A stretch of DNA of 48,073 nt from Deltaproteobacteria bacterium (GTDB lineage: Bacteria > Myxococcota_A > Polyangia > JAAYKL01), in NCBI GenBank assembly GCA_028713995.1, contig JAQTNF010000021.1, positions 1 to 48,073 on the forward strand, given 5' to 3'. The stretch's first letter is position 1, and each line of letters begins with the position of its first letter. The notes under the pieces were generated by a model. That model did no database searches. It had not been told where the DNA came from and saw only the letters and a list, made by a program, of their open reading frames with translations. Shown here in pieces: positions 39,535-48,073 of this stretch. A program made the translations under genes and the position numbers.

Positions 39535-40308
39535 ATGAAGGCGGGGTGCTGGCTGATGGTGCTGGGGCTGGCGCTTGGAGCAACGGCCCTGGGGTGCGGC
39601 GGCTCCGGATCGGACGACGACGACACGGGGTCGGACACCGGGACCGGAACGGCCGACGGCGACACGGACGGAGATGCGGACGGCGACGCGGACGGCGACA
39701 CGGATAGCGACGCCGATTCGGACAGCGACACCGATGCCGACTCGGACGCCGACGCCGATGGTGACACGGACGGGGATACGGACAGCGACACCGATGGCGA
39801 CACCGATAGTGACACCGATAGTGACACAGACGGTGACACCGATGCCGACACCGATTGCGCAGAGGAGTGGTACGACTCCACGAGCAAGCTCTCCTGGCAG
39901 GTGACGCTGTCCGGCGGCGAGATGCAATGGCAACCGGCCGTCGACCACTGTGGCGGGCTCGTCCTGTGCGGCCACGACGACTGGCGCCTGCCGACGATCG
40001 GCGAGCTTCGATCGCTCATCCGTGGTTGCCCCGCCACCGGGACCGGCGGGACTTGCGGCGTCACCGACGGTTGTCCGTCCGACTCCTGCTGGAGCCAGGC
40101 ATGCTACGATTGTTCTTTCGAAGGAGGACCGGACAACGGATGCTACTGGCCGGCCGAGATCGAAGGGGATTGCTCTTATTGGTGTTGGTCGTCGTCCCAC
40201 GCCAGCGATGTGTACAAAGCGTGGTACGTGGGCTTCAACCTCGGCTACGTGGACCATTTCGACAAGGTGAACACAATCTATGCTCGTTGCGTTCGAGGGG
40301 AGAGGTGA
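39535..40308 (+). CDS. Asp-rich lipoprotein with DUF1566-like C-terminal domain (paralogue 2)
   Basis: A 257-aa lipoprotein, close copy of the gene at 38738: the same LGCGGSGSDDD signal end, a longer Asp/Thr/Ser spacer (~residues 30-110), and the same C-G-H-D-D-W-R-L-P-T-I-G-E-L-R-S-L-I-R-G core with matching cysteines. The spacer is the most variable part; the C-terminal domain is well conserved. ATG 39535 has AGGAGG 6 bp upstream. The pair probably arose by tandem duplication with repeat expansion in the spacer. Confidence 0.88.
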   Translation: MKAGCWLMVLGLALGATALGCGGSGSDDDDTGSDTGTGTADGDTDGDADGDADGDTDSDADSDSDTDADSDADADGDTDGDTDSDTDGDTDSDTDSDTDGDTDADTDCAEEWYDSTSKLSWQVTLSGGEMQWQPAVDHCGGLVLCGHDDWRLPTIGELRSLIRGCPATGTGGTCGVTDGCPSDSCWSQACYDCSFEGGPDNGCYWPAEIEGDCSYWCWSSSHASDVYKAWYVGFNLGYVDHFDKVNTIYARCVRGER

Positions 40309-40363
40309 GATTGCTTGCTCTCGGGCCTTCGCATACGGGACAATGGGAGCGCTGCGAGGAAAG

Positions 40364-41167
40364 ATGGAAAAGAGCGAGCGCACGCACGTGATGGACGACA
40401 GGCCCGGGAGACGGCGGCCCGATCCGGTGGCCGTGGCGGGCGGCGCGGCGAGCGTTGTCGCCATGCTGGGCCTCCTCGCCTGCCTGCCCATGCTCGCGGC
40501 GGCACAGCCGGTTGCGGCGATCGAGCCTCCTTCGGGCCCCGGGTTCGAGTACATCGAGGCGCGCATCCTGCGCATGGGCGAGGTGAAGGACCCGAACAAG
40601 CTGCCGGACCGCATCGTGCCCGCGCTGCCCACGGCGCCCGACGAGGTGCTGCCGCTCGACACCAACGAGAACAAGGTCGAGGAGCCCGAGAAGAAGCCCG
40701 AGAAGCAGGCCGACGCGGTGACCGACGACAAGCTGCGGCAGGTCTTCGACAAGGCGCGCGCGTTCGCCGAGATCAAGGATGACTACGTTCCCGAGGGCCG
40801 GCCCGACGGCGTTCCCGAGGGTGACGTGACCGATCCGGCGCTGGCGTCGCTCGGCGCCACCTACGGCCTGCGCATCAAGCGCCTGTTCACCGAGCGCTGG
40901 GTCGTGCCCACGCTGCTCTCGGACGAGCAGCTCAAGAGCCTGAAGGTCAAGGTCAACATCCGGGTCGACATCGACATGACGATCGTGTCCGTGACGTTCC
41001 TTGCGAAGACCGGGAACGCGCTCTTCGACGATTCGGTCACGAACGCCATCGACCGGGTGCGCGTCGAGGTGCGCACCCTGCCCGCGCCGCCCGAGGCCAT
41101 CGCGCCCAAGATCTTCGGCGGCGGCATCAACATCACGTTCGTGGGCTCGGAGGCCAAGCAGGAGTAA
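40364..41167 (+). CDS. TonB/TolA-like energy transducer protein
   Basis: A 267-aa protein: an N-terminal basic part, one hydrophobic segment (residues ~20-46), a charged, Pro/Glu-rich spacer (residues ~80-120, EEPEKKPEKQ), and a C-terminal domain (residues ~180-260: V-N-I-R-V-D-I-D-M-T-I-V-S-V-T, then S-V-T-N-A-I-D-R-V) resembling the TonB/TolA C-terminal fold. It is 63 bp upstream of tolB, so it probably belongs to a Tol-Pal-type system; TolQ/TolR are not in the window. Alternative starts exist at 40343 and 40393; 40364 has GAGGA nearby. Confidence 0.72.
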   Translation: MEKSERTHVMDDRPGRRRPDPVAVAGGAASVVAMLGLLACLPMLAAAQPVAAIEPPSGPGFEYIEARILRMGEVKDPNKLPDRIVPALPTAPDEVLPLDTNENKVEEPEKKPEKQADAVTDDKLRQVFDKARAFAEIKDDYVPEGRPDGVPEGDVTDPALASLGATYGLRIKRLFTERWVVPTLLSDEQLKSLKVKVNIRVDIDMTIVSVTFLAKTGNALFDDSVTNAIDRVRVEVRTLPAPPEAIAPKIFGGGINITFVGSEAKQE

Positions 41168-41230
41168 ACTTGGGCGCGCCGGGTGGAAGGTGCTAACCCT
41201 TTTCGTGTCTTGGAGATACGAGGTGCGAGG

Positions 41231-42553
41231 ATGAGGAAGATTTTTGGGGTTCTTCTGGGTGTCCTGGTGTTCGCGTGGGCCGTCGTGTCCGCTCCCGAGA
41301 CGGCCATGTCCCAGGCTCCGGCCACGCCTTCAGCGGATCAGCCGCTGCCGGCCCGCGCGGACAACGCGCCGCTCGAGCTCGAGCTGTGGGGCGGCATCCG
41401 CGACCTGTACAAGATCGCGGTCCCCATGCCGCTCGGTCCCGCGGCGCCCGCGGCCGAGGCCCAGCAGATCGAGATGAGCGACTTCAAGCTCTCGAGCCTG
41501 TTCGAGGTGCTCGATCCCAAGTCGTACCTCGCCGACGCCGCCGCCGAGGGCATGACCATAGACAAGGATCCCTGGGTCCAGGTCGGGGCCCAGGCCGTTT
41601 CCAAGTGCAAGGCCACGGTGGCGGGCGGCGAGGTCAAGCTCGCGTGCGCGCTCTTCGAGACGGCCAAGGGCAAGGCGCCCGTGCTCGAGCTGACCAACAC
41701 CGGCGCCGAGGGCGACGTGCGCGGCCTCGTCCACAAGTGGGTCAACAAGGTCATCGGCTACTTCACGGGCGAGGAGGGCGTATTCGGCACGCGCCTCGCG
41801 TTCGCGCGCAGGCTGGGGCCCGGCGTGAAGCACATCTTCACCGCGGACTGGACAGGGGGCGACGTCAGCCGCGTCACCAGGAACAACTCCATCAACCTCC
41901 TGCCATCGTGGGGTCCGGGCGGCTCCATCTTCTACACGTCGTTCGTGGAGGGCGCGCCGTTCCTCTACCGCACGGGCCAGCGCGGCGCCGTGCTCTCGCA
42001 GGCGGGACTCAACATGGGCGCCGCGTTCCACGGCAACAGGATGGCCGTGGTCCTCTCCAAGGACGGCAATCCCGAGATCTACGTCGGCAACGCGGACGGC
42101 ACGGGCCTCACCCGCCTCACCAACTCGGGCTCCATCGACGTGTCGCCCACGTGGAGCCCGGACGGCTCCAAGATCGCGTTCGTGTCCGATCGCCACGGCT
42201 CGCCGCAGATCTTCGTGATGGGCGCGGGCGGCGGCGGGGCCAAGAGGCTCACCTTCAAGGGCTCCTACAACCAGACCCCGTGCTGGTGCCAGCGGGCGGG
42301 CTCGAACCTCGTCGCGTTCACCGGGCGCGACGGCGGCACCTACGACATCTTCACGGTCGACGCCGGATCGGGCGAGATGCGGCGCCTCACGCAGAACCAG
42401 GGCCGCAACATGGATCCGGCCTTTGCGCCGGACTGCCGCGCCGTGGCCTTCCACTCGTCGCGCGGCGGCATCTTCATCTCCAACCCCGAGGGGCTGAACC
42501 AGAACCTGACCGTGAAGGGCGAGGCCGACACGCTCAAGTGGTCCCCGCGCTGA
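41231..42553 (+). CDS. tolB: Tol-Pal system protein TolB
   Basis: A 440-aa periplasmic protein. Signal peptide (VLLGVLVFAWAVVSAPETAMSQA), an N-terminal TolB domain to residue ~180, then beta-propeller repeats with the typical S-P-T-W-S-P-D-G-S-K-I-A-F-V-S-D-R, G-N-P-E-I-Y-V and T-R-L-T motifs. It interacts with Pal and supports outer-membrane integrity in cell division. ATG 41231 follows GAGGT at a 7-bp distance. Its last 11 codons and 14 bp beyond the stop (42514-42564) are duplicated at 43884-43934, bracketing an inserted pair of genes. Confidence 0.95.
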   Translation: MRKIFGVLLGVLVFAWAVVSAPETAMSQAPATPSADQPLPARADNAPLELELWGGIRDLYKIAVPMPLGPAAPAAEAQQIEMSDFKLSSLFEVLDPKSYLADAAAEGMTIDKDPWVQVGAQAVSKCKATVAGGEVKLACALFETAKGKAPVLELTNTGAEGDVRGLVHKWVNKVIGYFTGEEGVFGTRLAFARRLGPGVKHIFTADWTGGDVSRVTRNNSINLLPSWGPGGSIFYTSFVEGAPFLYRTGQRGAVLSQAGLNMGAAFHGNRMAVVLSKDGNPEIYVGNADGTGLTRLTNSGSIDVSPTWSPDGSKIAFVSDRHGSPQIFVMGAGGGGAKRLTFKGSYNQTPCWCQRAGSNLVAFTGRDGGTYDIFTVDAGSGEMRRLTQNQGRNMDPAFAPDCRAVAFHSSRGGIFISNPEGLNQNLTVKGEADTLKWSPR

Positions 42554-42564
42554 GCCCGCCCCTC
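42514..42564 (+). repeat. 51-bp direct repeat, copy 1 (tolB 3' end)
   Basis: Identical to 43884-43934 at 50 of 51 positions (42533 C versus 43903 A). It covers the tolB codons from Lys before the final Gly-Glu-Ala-Asp to the stop plus 14 bp. A short hairpin (TCGGGA/TCCCGA, 42565-42578) follows immediately at the insert edge. Confidence 0.95.
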
Positions 42565-42612
42565 TCGGGAACTCCCGACGATTCCTCAATGAGAATGAAG
42601 TCGAAGACTGAT

Positions 42613-42646
42613 TTGACAACCAACAAAGTATCGGTTATATTGATAC
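42613..42646 (+). promoter_or_regulatory. Strong promoter with inverted repeat over the -10; leaderless start
   Basis: TTGACA (42613-42618), exactly 17 bp, then TATATT (42636-42641). Arms GTATC (42628-42632) and GATAC (42642-42646) flank the -10, spaced by 9 bp. The start codon at 42650 lies only 9 bp after the -10, where transcription should begin, so the mRNA would be leaderless or nearly so. The layout matches autoregulation. Confidence 0.7.
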
Positions 42647-42649
42647 CCA

Positions 42650-43189
42650 ATGAGACCGAAAGAAACTATTACCGCATTCGATGCCTTTCTTTCCGAGCGT
42701 GGACTCGTGCTGGACGCCGTGGTCATCGGCGGCACGGCGCTCGGGTTGCTCGGCGTCGTGTCGCGGCAAACGCGCGACTGCGACATTCTTCATCCTCAAC
42801 TGCCGCCCGAGATAAGCGCGGCCGCGCGCGAGTTTGCACATCTTCGCCGACGGCAGGGCGATGTGCTGCAGGACGCGTGGCTCAACAACGGTCCGTTGTC
42901 GCTGACCGATGTGCTGCCCGCTGGGTGGATGCAACGGCTCCAGCTTGCGTACGAGGGCGACGCGATAACGCTGCGCTGTCTCGGTCGGCTTGACCTGCTG
43001 CGCAGCAAGCTTTTTGCGCTCTGCGATCGTGGCATCGATCTCGCCGATTGCCTCGCTCTGGCACCCAAGCCTGCCGAGCTTGTTGAAATCGCACCCTGGC
43101 TCGAAGCCCAGGACGCCAACCCCGACTGGCCAGCGCACACACGCGCGACTCTCGGCGATTTGTGCAGGAGGCTCGGCCATGGCGTATAG
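42650..43189 (+). CDS. Nucleotidyltransferase-fold protein (DUF6036/AbiEii-like)
   Basis: A 179-aa protein. The motif V-V-I-G-G-T-A-L-G-L-L-G-V-V-S-R-Q-T-R-D-C-D-I is that of a minimal nucleotidyltransferase: G-G-T, then D-x-D about 15 residues on. The C-terminal half has the KLFALCDRGIDLADCLAL helix pattern seen in AbiEii/MenT-like proteins (dRg...D..D). In that group, enzymes transfer nucleotides to tRNA or proteins and act as toxins. The AbiEii fit is by motif, not search. No separate ribosome site exists; the leader is nearly absent. It overlaps the next gene by 11 bp. Between the tolB 3' repeats, base use is visibly less GC-rich than around it. Confidence 0.78.
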   Translation: MRPKETITAFDAFLSERGLVLDAVVIGGTALGLLGVVSRQTRDCDILHPQLPPEISAAAREFAHLRRRQGDVLQDAWLNNGPLSLTDVLPAGWMQRLQLAYEGDAITLRCLGRLDLLRSKLFALCDRGIDLADCLALAPKPAELVEIAPWLEAQDANPDWPAHTRATLGDLCRRLGHGV

Positions 43190-43865
43190 GCGCACAGCCG
43201 CGGCGGCGGTGTTGCAAACCGGCGACGCGTTGACCCATGCCCTTGTCGGCATCGGAATCAACTTGGCGTCGAAGCCCACGCCGGGCCGCAACATCGAGGA
43301 CACGCTGCTCGCTGCTTCGGTCGAGGGCGTCGATCACGGCGACCTGCGCCTCCTCGCGCTTCTCACGACATGGCTCGGCGTGCACGTTCCCTGGGTCAAC
43401 GTCGACCGCCTGACTCGCGCGGTGGTCGCACACGAGTCGCCGCGCGTCAGGGTCTACTGGTCCGCGGTGGCCAGGTGGCTGCACAAGGACCGGCGCTTTG
43501 CTCGTCTGGCCCGCCTGTATCGTGGTCCGCGCGTGGACTTGTTGCCCGTGGGTACCGACTTCCAGGTGAGGCGGAGAGGCGAGGACGAGCGTTTTGCCTC
43601 GACCTGTCTATGCGTGCCAGCAGGCGTGTTGCGCGATCGAAAGCACGACGTGCTCACGCCTGCCCAGCTTGCGCGACGTCATCACGTCTATCGCCAGCGC
43701 GTGTTGATGGGGCCAAGCTATCGTGCCGACATGTGGGCTGCGCTCGATGCCGAGCCGTCGCTATCGGCTGCCGAGCTTGCGCGGCGGACTTACGGTTCGT
43801 TTGCCACTGCCTGGCAGGTCAAAAACGATTACCGTCTGCTCGCAGATGTCGAACCAGGATCCTGA
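43179..43865 (+). CDS. Unknown partner protein with winged-helix-like C-terminus
   Basis: A 228-aa protein following the nucleotidyltransferase, overlapping it by 11 bp. Family not recognised. Residues ~1-170 are helical and basic; residues ~188-225 (S-L-S-A-A-E-L-A-R-R-T-Y-G-S-F-A-T-A-W-Q-V-K-N-D-Y-R) look like a helix-turn-helix. This suggests a DNA-binding antitoxin, although AbiEi normally precedes AbiEii and carries its winged helix at the N-terminus, the reverse of this order. A GAGG ribosome site (43169-43172) is about 7 bp before ATG 43179. The partner role is inferred from overlap and context. Confidence 0.7.
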   Translation: MAYRRTAAAAVLQTGDALTHALVGIGINLASKPTPGRNIEDTLLAASVEGVDHGDLRLLALLTTWLGVHVPWVNVDRLTRAVVAHESPRVRVYWSAVARWLHKDRRFARLARLYRGPRVDLLPVGTDFQVRRRGEDERFASTCLCVPAGVLRDRKHDVLTPAQLARRHHVYRQRVLMGPSYRADMWAALDAEPSLSAAELARRTYGSFATAWQVKNDYRLLADVEPGS

Positions 43866-43883
43866 TCGTCGCGCGGCGGCATC

Positions 43884-43934
43884 GAAGGGCGAGGCCGACA
43901 CGATCAAGTGGTCCCCGCGCTGAGCCCGCCCCTC
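43884..43934 (+). repeat. 51-bp direct repeat, copy 2 (duplicate tolB 3' end)
   Basis: Copy of 42514-42564 with one substitution (Leu to Ile in the encoded GEADT-K-W-S-P-R tail). It has no tolB upstream of it, so the 11 codons are a gene fragment. Its last two bases are part of the stop codon of the convergent lipoprotein gene, showing that the native tolB/lipoprotein junction is here. Confidence 0.95.
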
Positions 43935-45087
43935 AGGCTCCCCCGTCGACCCCCGCGTCCGCGACCGGGCCGTTCACCATCTGCACGTTGACCATGTAGG
44001 TCTGCGCGGCGCGCACGAAGCCCGTGGTGAGCCCTTCACCGCACACCTCGCCCTGTCCGCGGCGCTCGATCGTGAAGGTGTTGAGCAGAGATATCAATCC
44101 CAGCGCTGCGGCCTTCACCATCTTCGAGGGCATGGTGAACGCGCCGTCGTCGGCCACGCGGCACACGACGCTCGCCTTCTTGCCCGAGGCCTTGCCGCCC
44201 ATCAGGGTGATCGTGAGCTCGCCGCCCTCGGCCGCGCCGTTCCACACGATCGCGAGATCCTTGCCCGGATTGACGTTGATGTATGGGAGCGCCGCCTGCG
44301 GCGGCACCTTCGGCGAGACGAGCTCGATGTCCGGTCCGAGGTACAGGCTGCCGTGGAAGGCGCCGACGCCGGTCGCGAGGTCCCCCTCGCCGTAGAACGT
44401 GTAGGTCGTGTCGTAGGCGAGCGACGTCGCGGGGATCTGCCCGTTCGAGCCGGCCACATACGAGCCCGACATGCTCGCGTTGTACGCAAAGGTCATGGGT
44501 CCGTCGGTGAAGCCGAACATCGCGAACGGCCCCACGTCCATGAGGCTTCGGACCGTCTCGCAGTGCTCGGTGCCCGCGATCGGTTTGCCGCTCTGGTCCA
44601 CGTCCCGCACGCAGCTCTGCTCCGGGGCGCACCCCTCCGTGGCGGAGCACTCGGGCACGGGCTGCCCCGCGTCGGCAAGCGCGCACTCGTCGAGGCCGAG
44701 TGACGAGGGAGCCTTCGTCTCGAAGTCCTCGCGGCCCGTGATCTGGAACCCGCCCGTGCCGAGGGCGACCTTCTGGCCGATCACGACGGACGAGTTCACT
44801 TCGAGGAACATCTGGTAGCCCGGTCCGGCGTCGTCGTACCCGGCGTCGAGATCCGGGCACGGAAGACCCGCGAAGGTGTCGGTGTCGAGCTCCGTCCAGG
44901 TGTCCGTGTCCCCGTCCGAGTCCGTGTCGGTGTCCGCGTCGGTGTCCGAGTCCGTATCGGCGTCCGTGTCGGTGTCCGCGGCCGCGTCGCCCGCGTCGCT
45001 CGCGCTCCCGTTCTTGTCCGAGCCGCTGCACGCCCCGACCATGACCGCGATGCACACCAGAAGAAGAAGGAAAATTCTGTTCGACAT
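43933..45087 (-). CDS. Asp-rich lipoprotein with Cys-rich domain
   Basis: A 384-aa lipoprotein: signal FLLLLVCIAVMVGAC with lipobox cysteine (residue ~20), then an Asp/Thr/Ser/Gly spacer (residues ~28-65), then a mature domain with a compact Cys motif (C-S-A-T-E-G-C-A-P-E-Q-S-C) and many Gly/Thr strands. The spacer resembles that in the two paralogues at 38738 and 39535, but the C-terminal domain is different. ATG 45087 has GGAGGT upstream; the in-frame codon at 45150 lacks a signal peptide. It is convergent with tolB. Confidence 0.82.
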   Translation of the reverse strand: MSNRIFLLLLVCIAVMVGACSGSDKNGSASDAGDAAADTDTDADTDSDTDADTDTDSDGDTDTWTELDTDTFAGLPCPDLDAGYDDAGPGYQMFLEVNSSVVIGQKVALGTGGFQITGREDFETKAPSSLGLDECALADAGQPVPECSATEGCAPEQSCVRDVDQSGKPIAGTEHCETVRSLMDVGPFAMFGFTDGPMTFAYNASMSGSYVAGSNGQIPATSLAYDTTYTFYGEGDLATGVGAFHGSLYLGPDIELVSPKVPPQAALPYINVNPGKDLAIVWNGAAEGGELTITLMGGKASGKKASVVCRVADDGAFTMPSKMVKAAALGLISLLNTFTIERRGQGEVCGEGLTTGFVRAAQTYMVNVQMVNGPVADAGVDGGA

Positions 45088-45190
45088 GTGAGACCTCCGT
45101 GGTTTCCCGCAAGCTCGGGGAAGAATACTCCGGCCGGGATCTGGCGACAATGGATTGGGGTGGGGCGGGACACGCTCCGGAATGGTGCGC

Positions 45191-45897
45191 TCACCACTCC
45201 ACCCCTCTCCCGAACTCCCCGAGCACCCTTCTGCGCTCCTCGTAGTCGGGCATGGCCTTGCCGAGCAGCGTCCAGAACGCGGCCGTGTGGCTGCGGTGCA
45301 CGAGGTGCACCAGTTCGTGAGCCACCACGTAGTCCACGAGTCTCATGGGGGCCTGGACGATGCGCCAGTTGAAGCGCACCCGGCCCTGGGAGTCGCAGGA
45401 GCCCCACCGCTTGTCCTGCTCGCGGATGAGCACCTCTGGTGCTGGCACGCCGATCTTCCTCGCCCAGAACGCCACGCGCTCCGGGAGCCGGGCTGCGGCG
45501 TGCCGCCGATACCAGACCACGAGCGCGGCCCGGATGTGGTCCGCCCCGGCTCCCTCCACCACGAACCAGCCCTGGCGCAGGCTCACGGCGACCTCCGGGC
45601 CCGCGATCCTGTGCACCTTCAAGCGATATTGCCGTCCCAGGTAGGTGAACGTCTCGCCGCTCACGAACTCCCTGGGTGACGGCGGCAGCTCGCTGTTCAG
45701 CCTGAGCTTCGAGATGATCCAGCGGGCCTTGCGGCGCACGATCCCGTCGAGCCTTTCTACGGCCACTCCCTCGGGCGCGGTGAGCTGCACGCCCTCCCTG
45801 GGGTCCACGGTCACGGCCACGGTCTTGACCCGCCTGCTGCGCCGGATGCGGTAGCGGATGGACGTACTGCCGAACCGCACCTCGAAACGCTCAAGGC

Positions 45898-45901
<4 letters not shown>
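45191..45901 (-). CDS. YgjP-like zinc metallopeptidase (M48/SprT-like)
   Basis: A 236-aa soluble protein. The zinc motif is H-E-L-V-H-L-V-H (HExxH, residues ~185-192), preceded by the family segment W-G-S-C-D-S-Q-G-R-V-R-F-N-W-R and Y-V-V-A. This YgjP/DUF45 family is often encoded beside type I restriction genes, as here. Its GTG start overlaps the hsdR stop (GTGA, 45898-45901), so the two are translated together. The physiological substrate is unknown. Confidence 0.9.

Positions 45902-48073
<2,172 letters not shown>

Noticed and set aside
42565-42578. TCGGGA/TCCCGA hairpin after tolB
   Set aside because: Six-base stem with a two-base loop and no T-tract; too weak to annotate separately as a terminator, mentioned with the repeat.

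Overview
The window is GC-rich throughout and reads like the chromosome of a myxobacterium-like organism (Myxococcota or another lineage of the former Deltaproteobacteria). The grounds are gene content: three Hanks-type Ser/Thr kinases with PEGA-like or coiled-coil tails, FHA-GGDEF signalling, a response regulator with a PATAN/DUF4388-like domain, many TPR proteins, aspartate-rich Ser/Thr lipoproteins, and Tad/Flp pilus genes. No rRNA, tRNA, CRISPR array or IS transposase was seen.

Layout. 1-4900: start of mnmG (minus, truncated by the window edge), a zinc-ribbon coiled-coil protein with a Lys/Pro tail, then a TAT-exported DUF362 protein coupled to a NapH/NapG-like membrane polyferredoxin. 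4843-5784: a RelB-YafQ toxin-antitoxin module between two copies of a 42-bp direct repeat, followed by a scrap of a radical-SAM/SPASM gene. 5809-14836 (minus): part of a Tad locus (a 49-aa pilin-like protein, Flp pilin, prepilin peptidase, TadE/TadG-like proteins, CpaB) followed by a large anchored protein and a TPR lipoprotein. 14925-16630: dapA-dapB. 16809-20366: a small membrane protein, a TPR protein, an unknown protein and a coiled-coil Ser/Thr kinase. 20374-23369: a degenerate kinase-like protein and a TPR/PEGA partner. 23471-26526: ECF sigma factor, anti-sigma factor and two exported proteins. 26636-27709: a Crp-family regulator and a small protein. 27710-28044: an intergenic region with DnaA boxes and an AT-rich tract, a candidate replication origin.

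28045-33723: ybeY, queG, then an FHA-diguanylate cyclase, a Ser/Thr kinase and a CAP-domain lipoprotein in one run. 33737-36706: an IPT/TIG lipoprotein and a large response regulator. 36717-38582: a thiol-redox trio (rhodanese-like, MauE/DoxX-like, DsbA-like). 38738-40308: two paralogous Asp-rich lipoproteins with a DUF1566-like domain. 40364-42553: a TonB/TolA-like protein and TolB. 42514-43934: a nucleotidyltransferase plus partner module between 51-bp repeats that duplicate the tolB 3' end. 43933-48073: a lipoprotein, then a YgjP-like metallopeptidase behind the C-terminal part of type I restriction subunit HsdR (truncated by the window edge).

The most unusual signal is that two unrelated two-gene modules (RelB-YafQ, and a nucleotidyltransferase plus winged-helix-like partner) sit behind the 3' end of a chromosomal gene, each bracketed by a 42-51 bp copy of that 3' end, with no recombinase nearby. 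Each has a consensus-like promoter whose -10 lies inside a small inverted repeat with 9-nt spacing. The second strong signal is the possible oriC. All functional calls are from reading the sequence; no database search was run.
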